DNA from: Sulfurimonas sp.
GTDB taxonomy: Bacteria; Campylobacterota; Campylobacteria; Campylobacterales; Sulfurimonadaceae
Assembly: GCA_028684815.1 (NCBI GenBank)
Contig: JAQUFE010000022.1
Coordinates: 1 to 32,187, forward strand
Reading direction: 5' to 3'
DNA: 32,187 nucleotides
The translations under genes and the position numbers were made by a program. Position 1 is the first letter of the stretch. The number at the start of each line of letters is the position of its first letter. Under the pieces are notes generated by a model. The model was given only the letters and a program-made list of their open reading frames with translations. It made no database searches and had not been told where the DNA came from. This document shows positions 16,784 to 24,750 of this stretch, piece after piece.

Positions 16784-19003
16784 ATGAAAAAAAGTTTTAT
16801 AGCTCTATCGGTAATCGCTTCTTTAGCGATTGCTGATGGTAGTTATACATTAGATAAAGTTAATGTTAGTGACACTAAAGATAGGGATAATTTACATTTA
16901 GAAAAAAATTATTTAGATAACTCTAAATCAATAAAAAATGATCTAATAGAGACATTATCCAAAGGGGGTGCAAACTACAATGAAGCATTAAAATTAATGC
17001 CATCAGTCAGCGTAGAAACACTAGATCCTTATGCACTAACACTTGATCAAAACAGTATAAGAGTTAGAGGACAATTTGGAGATACTTTTAGTAAACTCTC
17101 CAATACTATAGAAGGTGTCCCTTTTGGCATTTCCGTAGGTCAAGGAGCTAATGGCTATCTTGTTGATATGAACAACATTGAAAGTGTGGATTTTTTCGCA
17201 GGTGCTTCTGCTCCAAACAAAGGATTAGGTCTTGGCAATACAGCTGGTGCAATAGATATGAAACTTAAATCTCCTAAAGATTCTTTAGGCTTTGAATTTG
17301 AGCAATCTATGGGAACTGATTCATTTTATAAAACTTTTGGTAGGTTTGATAGTGGAAAAATAAATGATGTATTTAGTGTTTTTGGCTCCGGCTCAATAGC
17401 GTCAAATGATAAATGGACTGGAGCTGGTGAAGTCAATAGAAAAAACCTCTCTGCAATGGTAAAAATTGACATAGCCGAAGATACTCAGTTAAGTATATTT
17501 GGTGCATTTAATCGTTTTGATAGACATGAGTATAAAGGATTAACATACGCTGAGACAAAAAATTTAAAAAATAATTATAAAAAAGATTATAATAAAAATT
17601 TAACTGGAATTGCTGCTCAAGATGTCAACTACTATGATTTTAATAAACAAGAAATGGATGAATACTTTACTTTTGTAAACCTTACTACAAAACTAGGAGA
17701 TACTCTTTTATCTATAAAACCTTATTTTTTTGGTAATGATGGTGAGAGAATGTTTGGAAATCAAAAAAATGGTAAAGTCATGAAAATGGAATTAGACCAA
17801 ACTGCCTATGGAGGAGTTATAGAAATCAACAAACCACTTTTTGGAGGAATTCTAAATGCTGGATGGTGGTATCAAAAACTAAAAACAACTCCGCCTCCGA
17901 TTGCTCAAAAAATGTATAATATCAACAGCAATGGAACATTGTCATTTCAATCTTATGCTATGTTAACTGATATAGATTATAGGATTTCTAATTCTCCTTT
18001 TTTATCTTATGAAAAAAAATTTGATAAACTAAATGTTCTAGCTGGAGTTAGATATATAGATTTTAAATTCCCTTCTGCAACTGGATATAACACTGCTGGG
18101 CTAGGTGATGTAAGTGCAGATACTGCTCTTAGTTTAAATCCTACTGTAAAAAATGGTATGTATGTTGATGAAAAATCTACAAAAGAATTTTTACCAAGCC
18201 TGCTGTTAACATATGATTTAACTGACATGGTAGAACTTAGATCTTCTTATAATAAAACCTTTTCCAATCCTTGGCAAGGTGGTCTATGGTCTGTTTATAA
18301 CTCAAACACATCGAAATTTCAAAATAATGGAATATCTCTTCAAAATTTATGGGATAGCTTAAAACTTGAAACTGCTGATAACTATGAGATTGGTGCGAAA
18401 TTTCAAAGTGACAATTGGTCAATTGCTTCAAACCTCTATTATGCAAATATAAAAAATAAACAAGTAACTCTATACGATGAAGTTGTAGATTTGAGCTATT
18501 ATCAAAGTAACGCTAAAGCAGAATCAAAAGGTATAGAAGTAGAAAGTACTTTGACTTATGATAGTGTAGATTTATATTCATCTATATATTACAACAGTTA
18601 TGAGTTTAAAAACAATATAGTAAATGCTTCTAATAGCTCGTTACAAGTCAAAGGAAACCAAGTTCCAAATACTCCTACAGTAGGAGCAAAATTAGGATTA
18701 ATTTACAAAATCTCTGATTTTAGAATAATGCCTTTAGTTAAATATATGGCGAAAAGATATGGGGATATAGAAAATAAAGAAGAAGTTAGTTCTTATGCTA
18801 CTGTAGATCTAGGTATAGATTATAGAAAGAAAAATTTTTATAACTCTATGGATATTCAGATTACACTGGATATTCAAAATATATTTGATAAAAAATATAT
18901 AGGAAATATCAAAAATGATCTTGATGACTCAAAAGTTGGTACTATAACCTATTATCAAGGAGCACCTTTAAGTGCTATGCTAAGTTTGAAACTTAGCTAC
19001 TAA
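16784..19003 (+). CDS. TonB-dependent outer-membrane receptor 3
   Basis: A 739-residue receptor: signal peptide to about residue 18 (ending AIADG), a short TonB-box-like YTLDKVNV, plug with IRVRGQFGD, and a barrel ending SAMLSLKLSY. It belongs with receptors 1 and 2 (RFDSG, YYDFNKQ, GNQVPNTP), but the aromatic-proline motif is altered to WWYQKLKTTPPP (about 358-369). By eye, the coding DNA is richer in A and T than the receptor genes on either side, and so is the following binding-protein gene, which suggests a different evolutionary source for this pair. Its signal peptide is nearly the same as that of receptor 4. Ligand unknown. Confidence 0.9.
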   Translation: MKKSFIALSVIASLAIADGSYTLDKVNVSDTKDRDNLHLEKNYLDNSKSIKNDLIETLSKGGANYNEALKLMPSVSVETLDPYALTLDQNSIRVRGQFGDTFSKLSNTIEGVPFGISVGQGANGYLVDMNNIESVDFFAGASAPNKGLGLGNTAGAIDMKLKSPKDSLGFEFEQSMGTDSFYKTFGRFDSGKINDVFSVFGSGSIASNDKWTGAGEVNRKNLSAMVKIDIAEDTQLSIFGAFNRFDRHEYKGLTYAETKNLKNNYKKDYNKNLTGIAAQDVNYYDFNKQEMDEYFTFVNLTTKLGDTLLSIKPYFFGNDGERMFGNQKNGKVMKMELDQTAYGGVIEINKPLFGGILNAGWWYQKLKTTPPPIAQKMYNINSNGTLSFQSYAMLTDIDYRISNSPFLSYEKKFDKLNVLAGVRYIDFKFPSATGYNTAGLGDVSADTALSLNPTVKNGMYVDEKSTKEFLPSLLLTYDLTDMVELRSSYNKTFSNPWQGGLWSVYNSNTSKFQNNGISLQNLWDSLKLETADNYEIGAKFQSDNWSIASNLYYANIKNKQVTLYDEVVDLSYYQSNAKAESKGIEVESTLTYDSVDLYSSIYYNSYEFKNNIVNASNSSLQVKGNQVPNTPTVGAKLGLIYKISDFRIMPLVKYMAKRYGDIENKEEVSSYATVDLGIDYRKKNFYNSMDIQITLDIQNIFDKKYIGNIKNDLDDSKVGTITYYQGAPLSAMLSLKLSY

Positions 19004-19017
19004 AGAGGATTTTACTA

Positions 19018-20028
19018 ATGAAAAAAATAGTTTTTATCTTTTTTCTTCTATTTTGTGTGTCAGTTTTTGCACAAAACACTAAAAGAGAACTCCTCGATAT
19101 GAGTTCAAGAGTAATATCTCTTGATAAAGAGATTAAAGGAGTTGTAACAATAGGAGGAACCCCTGCAGTTAACGCTTTTCTTTTTGCTGTAGGAAAAGCA
19201 AATCTAATAAAAAATGGAGTGGAAAATAATAATTTAAGAAAACTTCCCATTTGGGAAAATCAAACTTTTTTTCAAAAAAACATTTTTGATTTACCACAGG
19301 TTTCTTCAAATCCACCTGATTGGAATCCAAACTATGAAGCTTTATTATCTATGGAGTTTGATATAGGTTTTGTTAATAGCGCTCTAATGGCTGATAAATT
19401 AGAAAAAAAAGGAATCAAAACTGCGGTAATCAATTGGGATAAACCAGATAGCATAAAAAAAACTATGATTTTTTTAGGTGAATTATTTCAGGAAGAAAAA
19501 AGAGTAGAAAAATATCTTGATTACTACAACAATAATACCAATATGATTCAGTCGGTAGTTAACAATCATAATATTGTTAAGAAAAAGGCTATTTATCTTA
19601 GATTAGACAATTTGTCTATTCCTATGATATCAACAGCCAATGAACTTCTCCAAAAAGCTGGCGCATCTACACCGACAGCAGATTTGATTATAGAAAACGC
19701 CAGTCTTAACATTGAAAAACTACTAGTTTGGAATCCTGATGTTTTATTTGTCTGGAGTAAAAATGACATTAAGATTGCACTTACTGATGAAAGGTTTAAA
19801 AATTTAACTGCAGTAAAGAATAAAGAGATTTATGTTGTTCCTATGGGAGCACATATGTGGACTCACTATACTCCAGAACAGCCGTTAGCAGCCTTATGGT
19901 GCGCTAAAAAAATGTATCCTGAAAGTTTCAAACATATTGATATATATGAAGAAGCTAGAGAGTTTTACAAAGAGTTCATGAATGAAGAACTTAGCGAAAC
20001 CCAATTAAATTCAATTTTAAATAAATAA
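19018..20028 (+). CDS. Periplasmic binding protein, FecB/MolA-type (copy 4)
   Basis: A 336-residue periplasmic binding protein with a signal peptide at about 1-19 (ending VFAQ). Lobes are marked by YEALLSMEFDIGFV and IEKLLVWNPDVLFVWS. The late cleft motif is HMWTHYTPEQPLAALWCAKK, different from copies 1-2 (RPPSFMR) and from copy 3 (WWDRPSPE). The receptor/binding-protein pair with receptor 3 repeats the layout of receptor 2 and copy 3. No permease accompanies it. The set of three cleft types suggests that three ligands, or three chemical forms of one metal, feed a shared importer; that is inference. Confidence 0.86.
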   Translation: MKKIVFIFFLLFCVSVFAQNTKRELLDMSSRVISLDKEIKGVVTIGGTPAVNAFLFAVGKANLIKNGVENNNLRKLPIWENQTFFQKNIFDLPQVSSNPPDWNPNYEALLSMEFDIGFVNSALMADKLEKKGIKTAVINWDKPDSIKKTMIFLGELFQEEKRVEKYLDYYNNNTNMIQSVVNNHNIVKKKAIYLRLDNLSIPMISTANELLQKAGASTPTADLIIENASLNIEKLLVWNPDVLFVWSKNDIKIALTDERFKNLTAVKNKEIYVVPMGAHMWTHYTPEQPLAALWCAKKMYPESFKHIDIYEEAREFYKEFMNEELSETQLNSILNK

Positions 20029-20041
20029 TGGAGAACAAAAC

Positions 20042-22009
20042 ATGAAAAAAAGTTTTTTAGCCCTCTCAGTAGTTGCATCTTTAGCCCTTGCTGATGGAAG
20101 TTATACTTTGGGTAAAGTAAGTGTTCAAGCGGTAAATGCAGAAAATATCAATATGATTGAGCAAACTGTTACATCTGCTGACATAGCTCAAAACAATGAA
20201 AGAACAATTGCTGAGTCGCTTGATAATGTGAGCGGTGTTAGTATGAATGATTCTGGTCCTCGTGGTGAGGCAAAGGTGAGCATTCGTGGACAAAGTGCTA
20301 GTAGGATTGGTATATTTATAGATGGCATCCCTGTCTATGTTCCTTATGATGGTAACTTTGATTTTGGTCGTTTTTTAACAAATGACATTGCAGAGATTGA
20401 CATCTCAAAAGGCTACTCTTCTATCGCTTATGGCGCAAATACTATGGGTGGGGTTGTAAACATTGTCACAAAAAAACCAACTAAAGAGCTAGAAGGTAAC
20501 ATCAGAGGAGAGATAGTCCTAGATAGTGATGCAAAAATGGCAAGGCATCTAGAGAGTATAAATGTGGGCTCAAGAGTAGGAAATTTTTACGCTCAACTTG
20601 GCGCTAGTTATACTAAGCGAGATCATTTTCGTATGAGCGATAGTTATAGTCCTGTAGCTGGATCTGAACAAGAAAAAGGGGATAGATTTCGCTCCGAAGC
20701 AAGAGATCAAAAAATAAGTTTAAAAGTTGGGTACATAGCAGATGACGCTAGTGAAATCGCCCTCTCTTATGCAAAACAAGAAGGACAAAAACAACATCCA
20801 GTAGAAGTAAATCCAGGTCCCCGCCATATGGATTCGCCATTTTGGGATAAAGAGACTTTTTCTATCTCTGGACAAAAAAACTTTGCTTCTAGCTACATAA
20901 AAGCACTCGCTTACTACGATAAGAGTGAAAATACTATGTATTTTTACAGGGATAAATCATATACAACTCTTCAGTTTGACCCATCTTATTATGATGATTA
21001 TAGTTATGGAGCAAGAGTTGAATATGGCTTAGAAGCAGGCGATAACTTCTTAAAGCTTGCGGCTAACTATAAAAAAGATATTCACCGTGATATTGATTTA
21101 TTTACAAATATTCTTAGTAAAAAGTATGAAGACCATACTGTTTCTATAGGGGCTGAGGATAGTTATAAAATCACAAACGATTTGGAGATATTAGCAGGTA
21201 TTAGTTATGATAGACTAGAGGCTGATAAGGCTTATGAAATAACTCCAAACGCTTATGTGGGCCTAGATACTATGTCAGCTGTAAATCCTCAAGCAGCCAT
21301 CATATACACACTAACTCCTGAGTCAAAACTAAGAGCTAGTGCATCTCAAAAGACATATCTACCTTCAATGAAAGATAGATTTTCTGGAGGAATGGGTACA
21401 AAAGAGCCAAATCCTGATTTAGATAAAGAGATTTCTACTAACTACGAGGTTGGTTATGCTTACAAAACTAAAGAGTTTTTTGTAGCAACAAATGTTTATT
21501 TTACTCAAGTAAAAGATGCTATTAGTAGCGTTAATACAGCTACGACATATACAAAAAAAGGTAAAACTTATTTTCTACAGCAAAATCAAAATATTGGTGA
21601 TTTTGAGCATCTAGGTTTTGAAATAGATGCTGCCTATACTTTGGATAACACTAAAATTGGAGGAAACTTCGCTTATATAGATGTTAAGGAGAAAAATGAA
21701 AGTAGTGATAAACGAACAAATATACCAAAGCATCAAGTCTTTGCATTTGCACAACAAAAATTAGGTGCAGGCTTTTCTATCTATGCAAATATGAAATATC
21801 GCAATGGTGCGTATGACCAAGACATTTATGACAACTATGTAAAAATTGGTTCATTCACAACATTTGATGCAAAAGTGATATATGAGCCTATGAAAGAGCT
21901 TTTACTTGAAGTGGGTGTAAAAAATCTTACAGATAAATTGGTAGAATACAGTTTAGGTTATCCAGAAGCTGGTCGTGAATATTTTGCTACGCTAAATTAT
22001 AAATTTTAA
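20042..22009 (+). CDS. TonB-dependent outer-membrane receptor 4 (classical siderophore/B12-type)
   Basis: A 655-residue receptor of ordinary FepA/BtuB-like architecture. Signal peptide to about 18, TonB-box-like YTLGKVSV, plug domain with VSIRGQSASRIGIFIDGIPV and NTMGGVVNIVTKKP, then a 22-strand-type barrel ending GREYFATLNYKF with the late motif VGVKNLTDKLVEY. It is shorter than receptors 1-3, lacks their PPGPP and NKQDF motifs, and so is a separate lineage. Only its first 25 or so residues resemble receptor 3. It is spaced 13 bases from binding-protein copy 4 with GGAG before the ATG. It may take the metal-free or metal-loaded chelator, or an iron or corrinoid compound; the sequence alone does not decide. 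Confidence 0.9.
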   Translation: MKKSFLALSVVASLALADGSYTLGKVSVQAVNAENINMIEQTVTSADIAQNNERTIAESLDNVSGVSMNDSGPRGEAKVSIRGQSASRIGIFIDGIPVYVPYDGNFDFGRFLTNDIAEIDISKGYSSIAYGANTMGGVVNIVTKKPTKELEGNIRGEIVLDSDAKMARHLESINVGSRVGNFYAQLGASYTKRDHFRMSDSYSPVAGSEQEKGDRFRSEARDQKISLKVGYIADDASEIALSYAKQEGQKQHPVEVNPGPRHMDSPFWDKETFSISGQKNFASSYIKALAYYDKSENTMYFYRDKSYTTLQFDPSYYDDYSYGARVEYGLEAGDNFLKLAANYKKDIHRDIDLFTNILSKKYEDHTVSIGAEDSYKITNDLEILAGISYDRLEADKAYEITPNAYVGLDTMSAVNPQAAIIYTLTPESKLRASASQKTYLPSMKDRFSGGMGTKEPNPDLDKEISTNYEVGYAYKTKEFFVATNVYFTQVKDAISSVNTATTYTKKGKTYFLQQNQNIGDFEHLGFEIDAAYTLDNTKIGGNFAYIDVKEKNESSDKRTNIPKHQVFAFAQQKLGAGFSIYANMKYRNGAYDQDIYDNYVKIGSFTTFDAKVIYEPMKELLLEVGVKNLTDKLVEYSLGYPEAGREYFATLNYKF

Positions 22010-22017
22010 GGAAAGAG

Positions 22018-22815
22018 ATGTTTTTAGAGCCGATTGACTTTGCTAAAATGTATACTAAACATAAGCAAGAGAGCGTTTTTAAGGGTAAAAAGAGTGAAGA
22101 TTGGGACAAAAAGTCTAAAGAGATGGCACCTCGCATGCAAAAATCTCACTATGTCGAGGACTTTATCTCTAAAATGCAGATTGATAAAGATGATGTGGTG
22201 CTTGATGTGGGTTGTGGGCCAGGAACACTTGCTATTCCGCTTGCTAAAAAAGTAAAACATGTAATCGCTATAGATTTTTCCCGCAAGATGCTTGATGAAC
22301 TTGAAGCTTTTGCTGCATCTGAGGGTGTGACAAACATCACAACTTATCATATGGGTTGGGATGATGATTGGAGTGAGATAGAAGCTGTAGATATTGTTGT
22401 GGCATCTAGAAGTATTGAGGTTATGGATATAAAGTCAGCACTTCTTAAAATTTCAAACCTCGCAAGAAAAGCTTGTTATGTCACTTATATGGCAGGTGGA
22501 AGTTTTGTAGATATGAAGATCCTAGACTACATCGGCAAAACAATAGTTACAAAGCCTGACTTTTGGTACTTGCCTATCATACTCTACAAAGAGGGATATC
22601 TACCAAAAATAGACTACATTCCAACAAGTAGCGGAAGTGTTCGCTACACTGATGAGGATGAGTTTGTAAAGTCTCTTATCTGGAGTTTAGGCTCTTTAGA
22701 TGAGGCACAGCAGCAAAAAGCGAAAGAGTACTATGAACTATACATAAAAGATGCTACTGAAGCACCAAAAGATAGTGTTTGGGCGTTTGTGTCGTGGGAC
22801 TGTGGTAAAGTTTAA
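22018..22815 (+). CDS. Class I SAM-dependent methyltransferase (second)
   Basis: A 265-residue soluble SAM methyltransferase: motif I LDVGCGPG (62-69), acidic loop AIDFSRKMLDEL near 84-95, then IVVASRSIEVMD and a long C-terminal part with paired Tyr/Trp residues ending WAFVSWDCGK. It follows receptor 4 by eight bases with AAGGAAAG before the ATG and is the last gene of unit 3. The acceptor is not recognisable. Having a methyltransferase in both ModE-controlled accessory units is notable and fits modification of an imported small molecule or a cofactor step; this is inference. Confidence 0.83.
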   Translation: MFLEPIDFAKMYTKHKQESVFKGKKSEDWDKKSKEMAPRMQKSHYVEDFISKMQIDKDDVVLDVGCGPGTLAIPLAKKVKHVIAIDFSRKMLDELEAFAASEGVTNITTYHMGWDDDWSEIEAVDIVVASRSIEVMDIKSALLKISNLARKACYVTYMAGGSFVDMKILDYIGKTIVTKPDFWYLPIILYKEGYLPKIDYIPTSSGSVRYTDEDEFVKSLIWSLGSLDEAQQQKAKEYYELYIKDATEAPKDSVWAFVSWDCGKV

Positions 22816-22829
22816 GCTCGTAAAAAAGC

Positions 22830-23155
22830 TTTAAAGTCGCAGCATGCGAAGCTTAAGCATCGCTTCCGAATGCCGTGCCAACTTTAAAACACACATCTCC
22901 TTCGCAAGTGGGGTTTTTAGGAACGCTAATCAATGGCATTCTTCACGATGAACCTCGCGCAAAAGGCTTTAAAGTCGCACATCTCTTTCGCAAATGAGGT
23001 TTTTAGGAACGCTAACCAATGGCATTCTTCACGATGAACCTCGCACAAAAGGCTTTAAAGTCGCACATCTCTTTCGCAAATGAGGTTTTTAGGAACGCTA
23101 ACCAATGGCGTTCTCCACGATGAACCTCGTAGGAAAAGTTTTAAAGTCGCAGCAT
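22830..23155. repeat. Intergenic element: about three 86-bp tandem units between 16-bp direct repeats
   Basis: No gene is apparent in this 326-bp stretch. The 16-mer TTTAAAGTCGCAGCAT stands at both ends (22830-22845 and 23140-23155). Between them are three tandem units starting at 22882, 22967 and 23053 (period 85-86 bp), each reading CTTTAAA...CACATCTC...TTCGCAA..., then TTTTTAGGAACGCTAA and CACGATGAACCTCG. Each unit folds on itself: GAGGTT pairs with AACCTC (for example 22996-23001 with 23037-23042), and inside it GAACGC faces GC(A/G)TTC, which is perfect in unit 3 (23093-23098 with 23108-23113). Units 2 and 3 are almost identical, which points to recent duplication. Nature unknown; a REP/MITE-like non-coding element is the best description. 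Confidence 0.85.
22842..22873. other. Hairpin downstream of the methyltransferase operon
   Basis: An imperfect palindrome, GCATGCGAAGC facing GCTTCCGAATGC around a loop of about nine bases, 26 bp after the second methyltransferase gene. It has no T-run after it, so it is not a standard intrinsic terminator on this strand, though it may stop or stabilise the long transcript of unit 3. It is also the left part of the repeat element. Confidence 0.45.
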
Positions 23156-23162
23156 AAAAAAC

Positions 23163-23189
23163 TAAAACTTTGCTCTTTTTGGCCGATAT
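23163..23189 (+). promoter_or_regulatory. Sigma-28 (FliA)-type promoter
   Basis: TAAAACTT, an 11-base spacer, then GCCGATAT. The epsilonproteobacterial FliA consensus is close to TAAAGTTT-N11-GCCGATAA, so the -10 box matches seven of eight bases, the -35 box six of eight, and the spacing is exact. It lies 27 bases before the small ORF at 23217. This implies flagellar-regulon expression. Confidence 0.65.
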
Positions 23190-23216
23190 ATAGACTATAT
23201 AATTACGGAGAATATT

Positions 23217-23435
23217 ATGAACACTTCTTATGGCATAAATACTTATAGAGCGCATGACCTCAATATCGCTATGAAAACTTCTAGTGGCGATGTTATAAAG
23301 ATGGACTTTGCAAATCATCAGTCAGCATCTATGAGTCATGAAAAAAACCAAAATGGATCACTCACTTCTATGAGTTTTTCATCGATGCAGTCATTTAAGT
23401 TTTCAGTAGAAGGTAATGGCATAGATGCACCTTAG
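23217..23435 (+). CDS. Small hypothetical protein, possibly truncated, behind a FliA-type promoter
   Basis: A 72-residue ORF with GGAG seven bases before the ATG and a sigma-28-type promoter just upstream, so it is likely expressed. The protein is polar, rich in Ser, Met and Asn, with alternating hydrophobic residues (KFSVEGNGI) suggesting beta structure and no signal peptide. The chain stops abruptly after EGNGIDAP, a place that looks like the middle of a domain. The last 41 bases overlap the convergent GGDEF gene, whose own C-terminus also looks wrong, so a deletion that removed both original 3' ends is plausible. I recognise no named family. It may be a remnant rather than a working gene. 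Confidence 0.55.
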   Translation: MNTSYGINTYRAHDLNIAMKTSSGDVIKMDFANHQSASMSHEKNQNGSLTSMSFSSMQSFKFSVEGNGIDAP

Positions 23436-24645
23436 CCACAACCACACTTGTAGTGATTTCGCATCTATCTCTTCCGTTTTCTTTAGCTTTATATAGCATC
23501 TCATCGGCTCTTATCATTAAGATGTCATTGTCTAGGTTTTCATCGGCCTTGCAGCATACTACACCTATGGAGATGGTTAAAAATTCGCCTGCTTTACTCG
23601 TTTCATGTTTTATCTCTCTTCTTTTTATACTTTGACAGATCTCTTCTGCAAGAGATGCGCTATTTGACTCATCTACATCTGTGAGGATAGCACCGAACTC
23701 TTCTCCGCCTAGTCTAAAAACAAAGTCACTTGGTCTTTGTAGAGTCTCTTTTAAAACCTTAGCCACACTCTTTAGTGCAAAATCACCCTCGATATGCCCG
23801 TAGGTATCGTTGTACTGCTTAAAGTAGTCTATGTCCATCATCATAAAAGTTATGTAAGATTTTGTTCTTTTTGCTCTTTTTAACTCTCTGTCATAAACAA
23901 AATTAAAATACCTTCGGTTGTGTAGAGAGGTAAGTACATCTGTGTAGGATACATTTTCAAGTTTTTTATTTGCATTTTGGAGCTTTTTTGTAGCAATTTC
24001 CAGTCTTGTTTGATCTTTTTGAATACTTTTAAAAACATAGTACGAAATAATAAGGACTCCAAAAACAGTAAGAGCTAAGATGATGCCTATATTTAGAATT
24101 ATCTTATCATATAGAGTTAAAAATCTTTTTCTCTCATATTTAGCAAGTTCTATCTCATAGTTTATAAGTTTTTTGAGGACATTATGAATATGTTCTACCC
24201 TAGCCTCAAAGCTCTCCATAACAAGGCTATCAAGTGATATATCAAAAGCCATTTTGTTAAAAAAATCATTTGTAGCTTGAATCTCTATAGCTGCATATTC
24301 TACATATTGCAGTTCATCATCTCTTTTAAAATGAGTTTCATATTCCTTCCACTCAAGCGCAACCTTTGTGATGGCATCTTTTATCTCTATACTTGCTTGT
24401 CCTCTGCTTATTTGAGAGCTTTTAACCTTGTAAATAGTGTTTGAAATTTTGCCATGATAGACTTGAAGTATATTGTTTAACTCGACAATGGGAACTAAAG
24501 AGCCAAAATAAATAGTATCAAGATTTTTTTTCACTGAGGCTGTGTTTATATACCCCAAAATAACAATTATTACTAGCCCAAGTGTAATAAGTATAAAAAG
24601 AAATAAAAGTTTACTTTTTAACTTTAGTGCCTCAATAAACTCCAT
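23395..24645 (-). CDS. Membrane-bound GGDEF diguanylate cyclase with an abnormal C-terminus
   Basis: A 416-residue inner-membrane protein that would make cyclic di-GMP. TM1 is at about 12-31; a periplasmic helical sensor (4HB_MCP-like) spans 32-180; TM2 is at 182-204; a coiled coil at about 208-232 leads into the GGDEF domain (233-397). The active site is GGEEF (313-317), and an inhibitory-site RxxD (RPSD, 304-307) lies exactly five residues before it, so catalysis and product inhibition both look intact. The domain ends normally at GRDRCEI (about 397), but 19 further residues are read from DNA antisense to the small ORF at 23217. That tail suggests loss of the original stop codon. Nothing in the sequence ties it to the Mo island. 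Confidence 0.9.
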   Translation of the reverse strand: MEFIEALKLKSKLLFLFILITLGLVIIVILGYINTASVKKNLDTIYFGSLVPIVELNNILQVYHGKISNTIYKVKSSQISRGQASIEIKDAITKVALEWKEYETHFKRDDELQYVEYAAIEIQATNDFFNKMAFDISLDSLVMESFEARVEHIHNVLKKLINYEIELAKYERKRFLTLYDKIILNIGIILALTVFGVLIISYYVFKSIQKDQTRLEIATKKLQNANKKLENVSYTDVLTSLHNRRYFNFVYDRELKRAKRTKSYITFMMMDIDYFKQYNDTYGHIEGDFALKSVAKVLKETLQRPSDFVFRLGGEEFGAILTDVDESNSASLAEEICQSIKRREIKHETSKAGEFLTISIGVVCCKADENLDNDILMIRADEMLYKAKENGRDRCEITTSVVVAKVHLCHYLLLKT

Positions 24646-24711
24646 TATAATCCCATACTATATTATTTATTGTTTATAGATGCTACAGCAATTTTTATAC
24701 CATTTATTTTA

Positions 24712-24720
24712 TGCTAGAAT
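24712..24720 (+). promoter_or_regulatory. Candidate extended -10 promoter for the Crp/Fnr regulator
   Basis: TGCTAGAAT matches an extended -10 element (TGn plus TAGAAT), 30 bases before a possible 27-residue ORF and 117 before the regulator gene. The -35 region is only AT-rich. It lies in the divergent gap between the GGDEF gene and the regulator. Confidence 0.35.
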
Positions 24721-24750
24721 ACTTCTAATATATTGTTTGAGGTAGATTCC

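Noticed and set aside
1193..22009. Iron-siderophore or vitamin B12 uptake cluster
   Set aside because: The families alone allow this, and receptor 4 in particular may be such a receptor, but modE, modD, molbindin and three ModE-type operators favour Mo/W. I keep iron/B12 as the main alternative.
22830..23155. CRISPR array
   Set aside because: The units are about 86 bp and repeat along their whole length, with no short repeat alternating with unique spacers, and no cas genes lie nearby.
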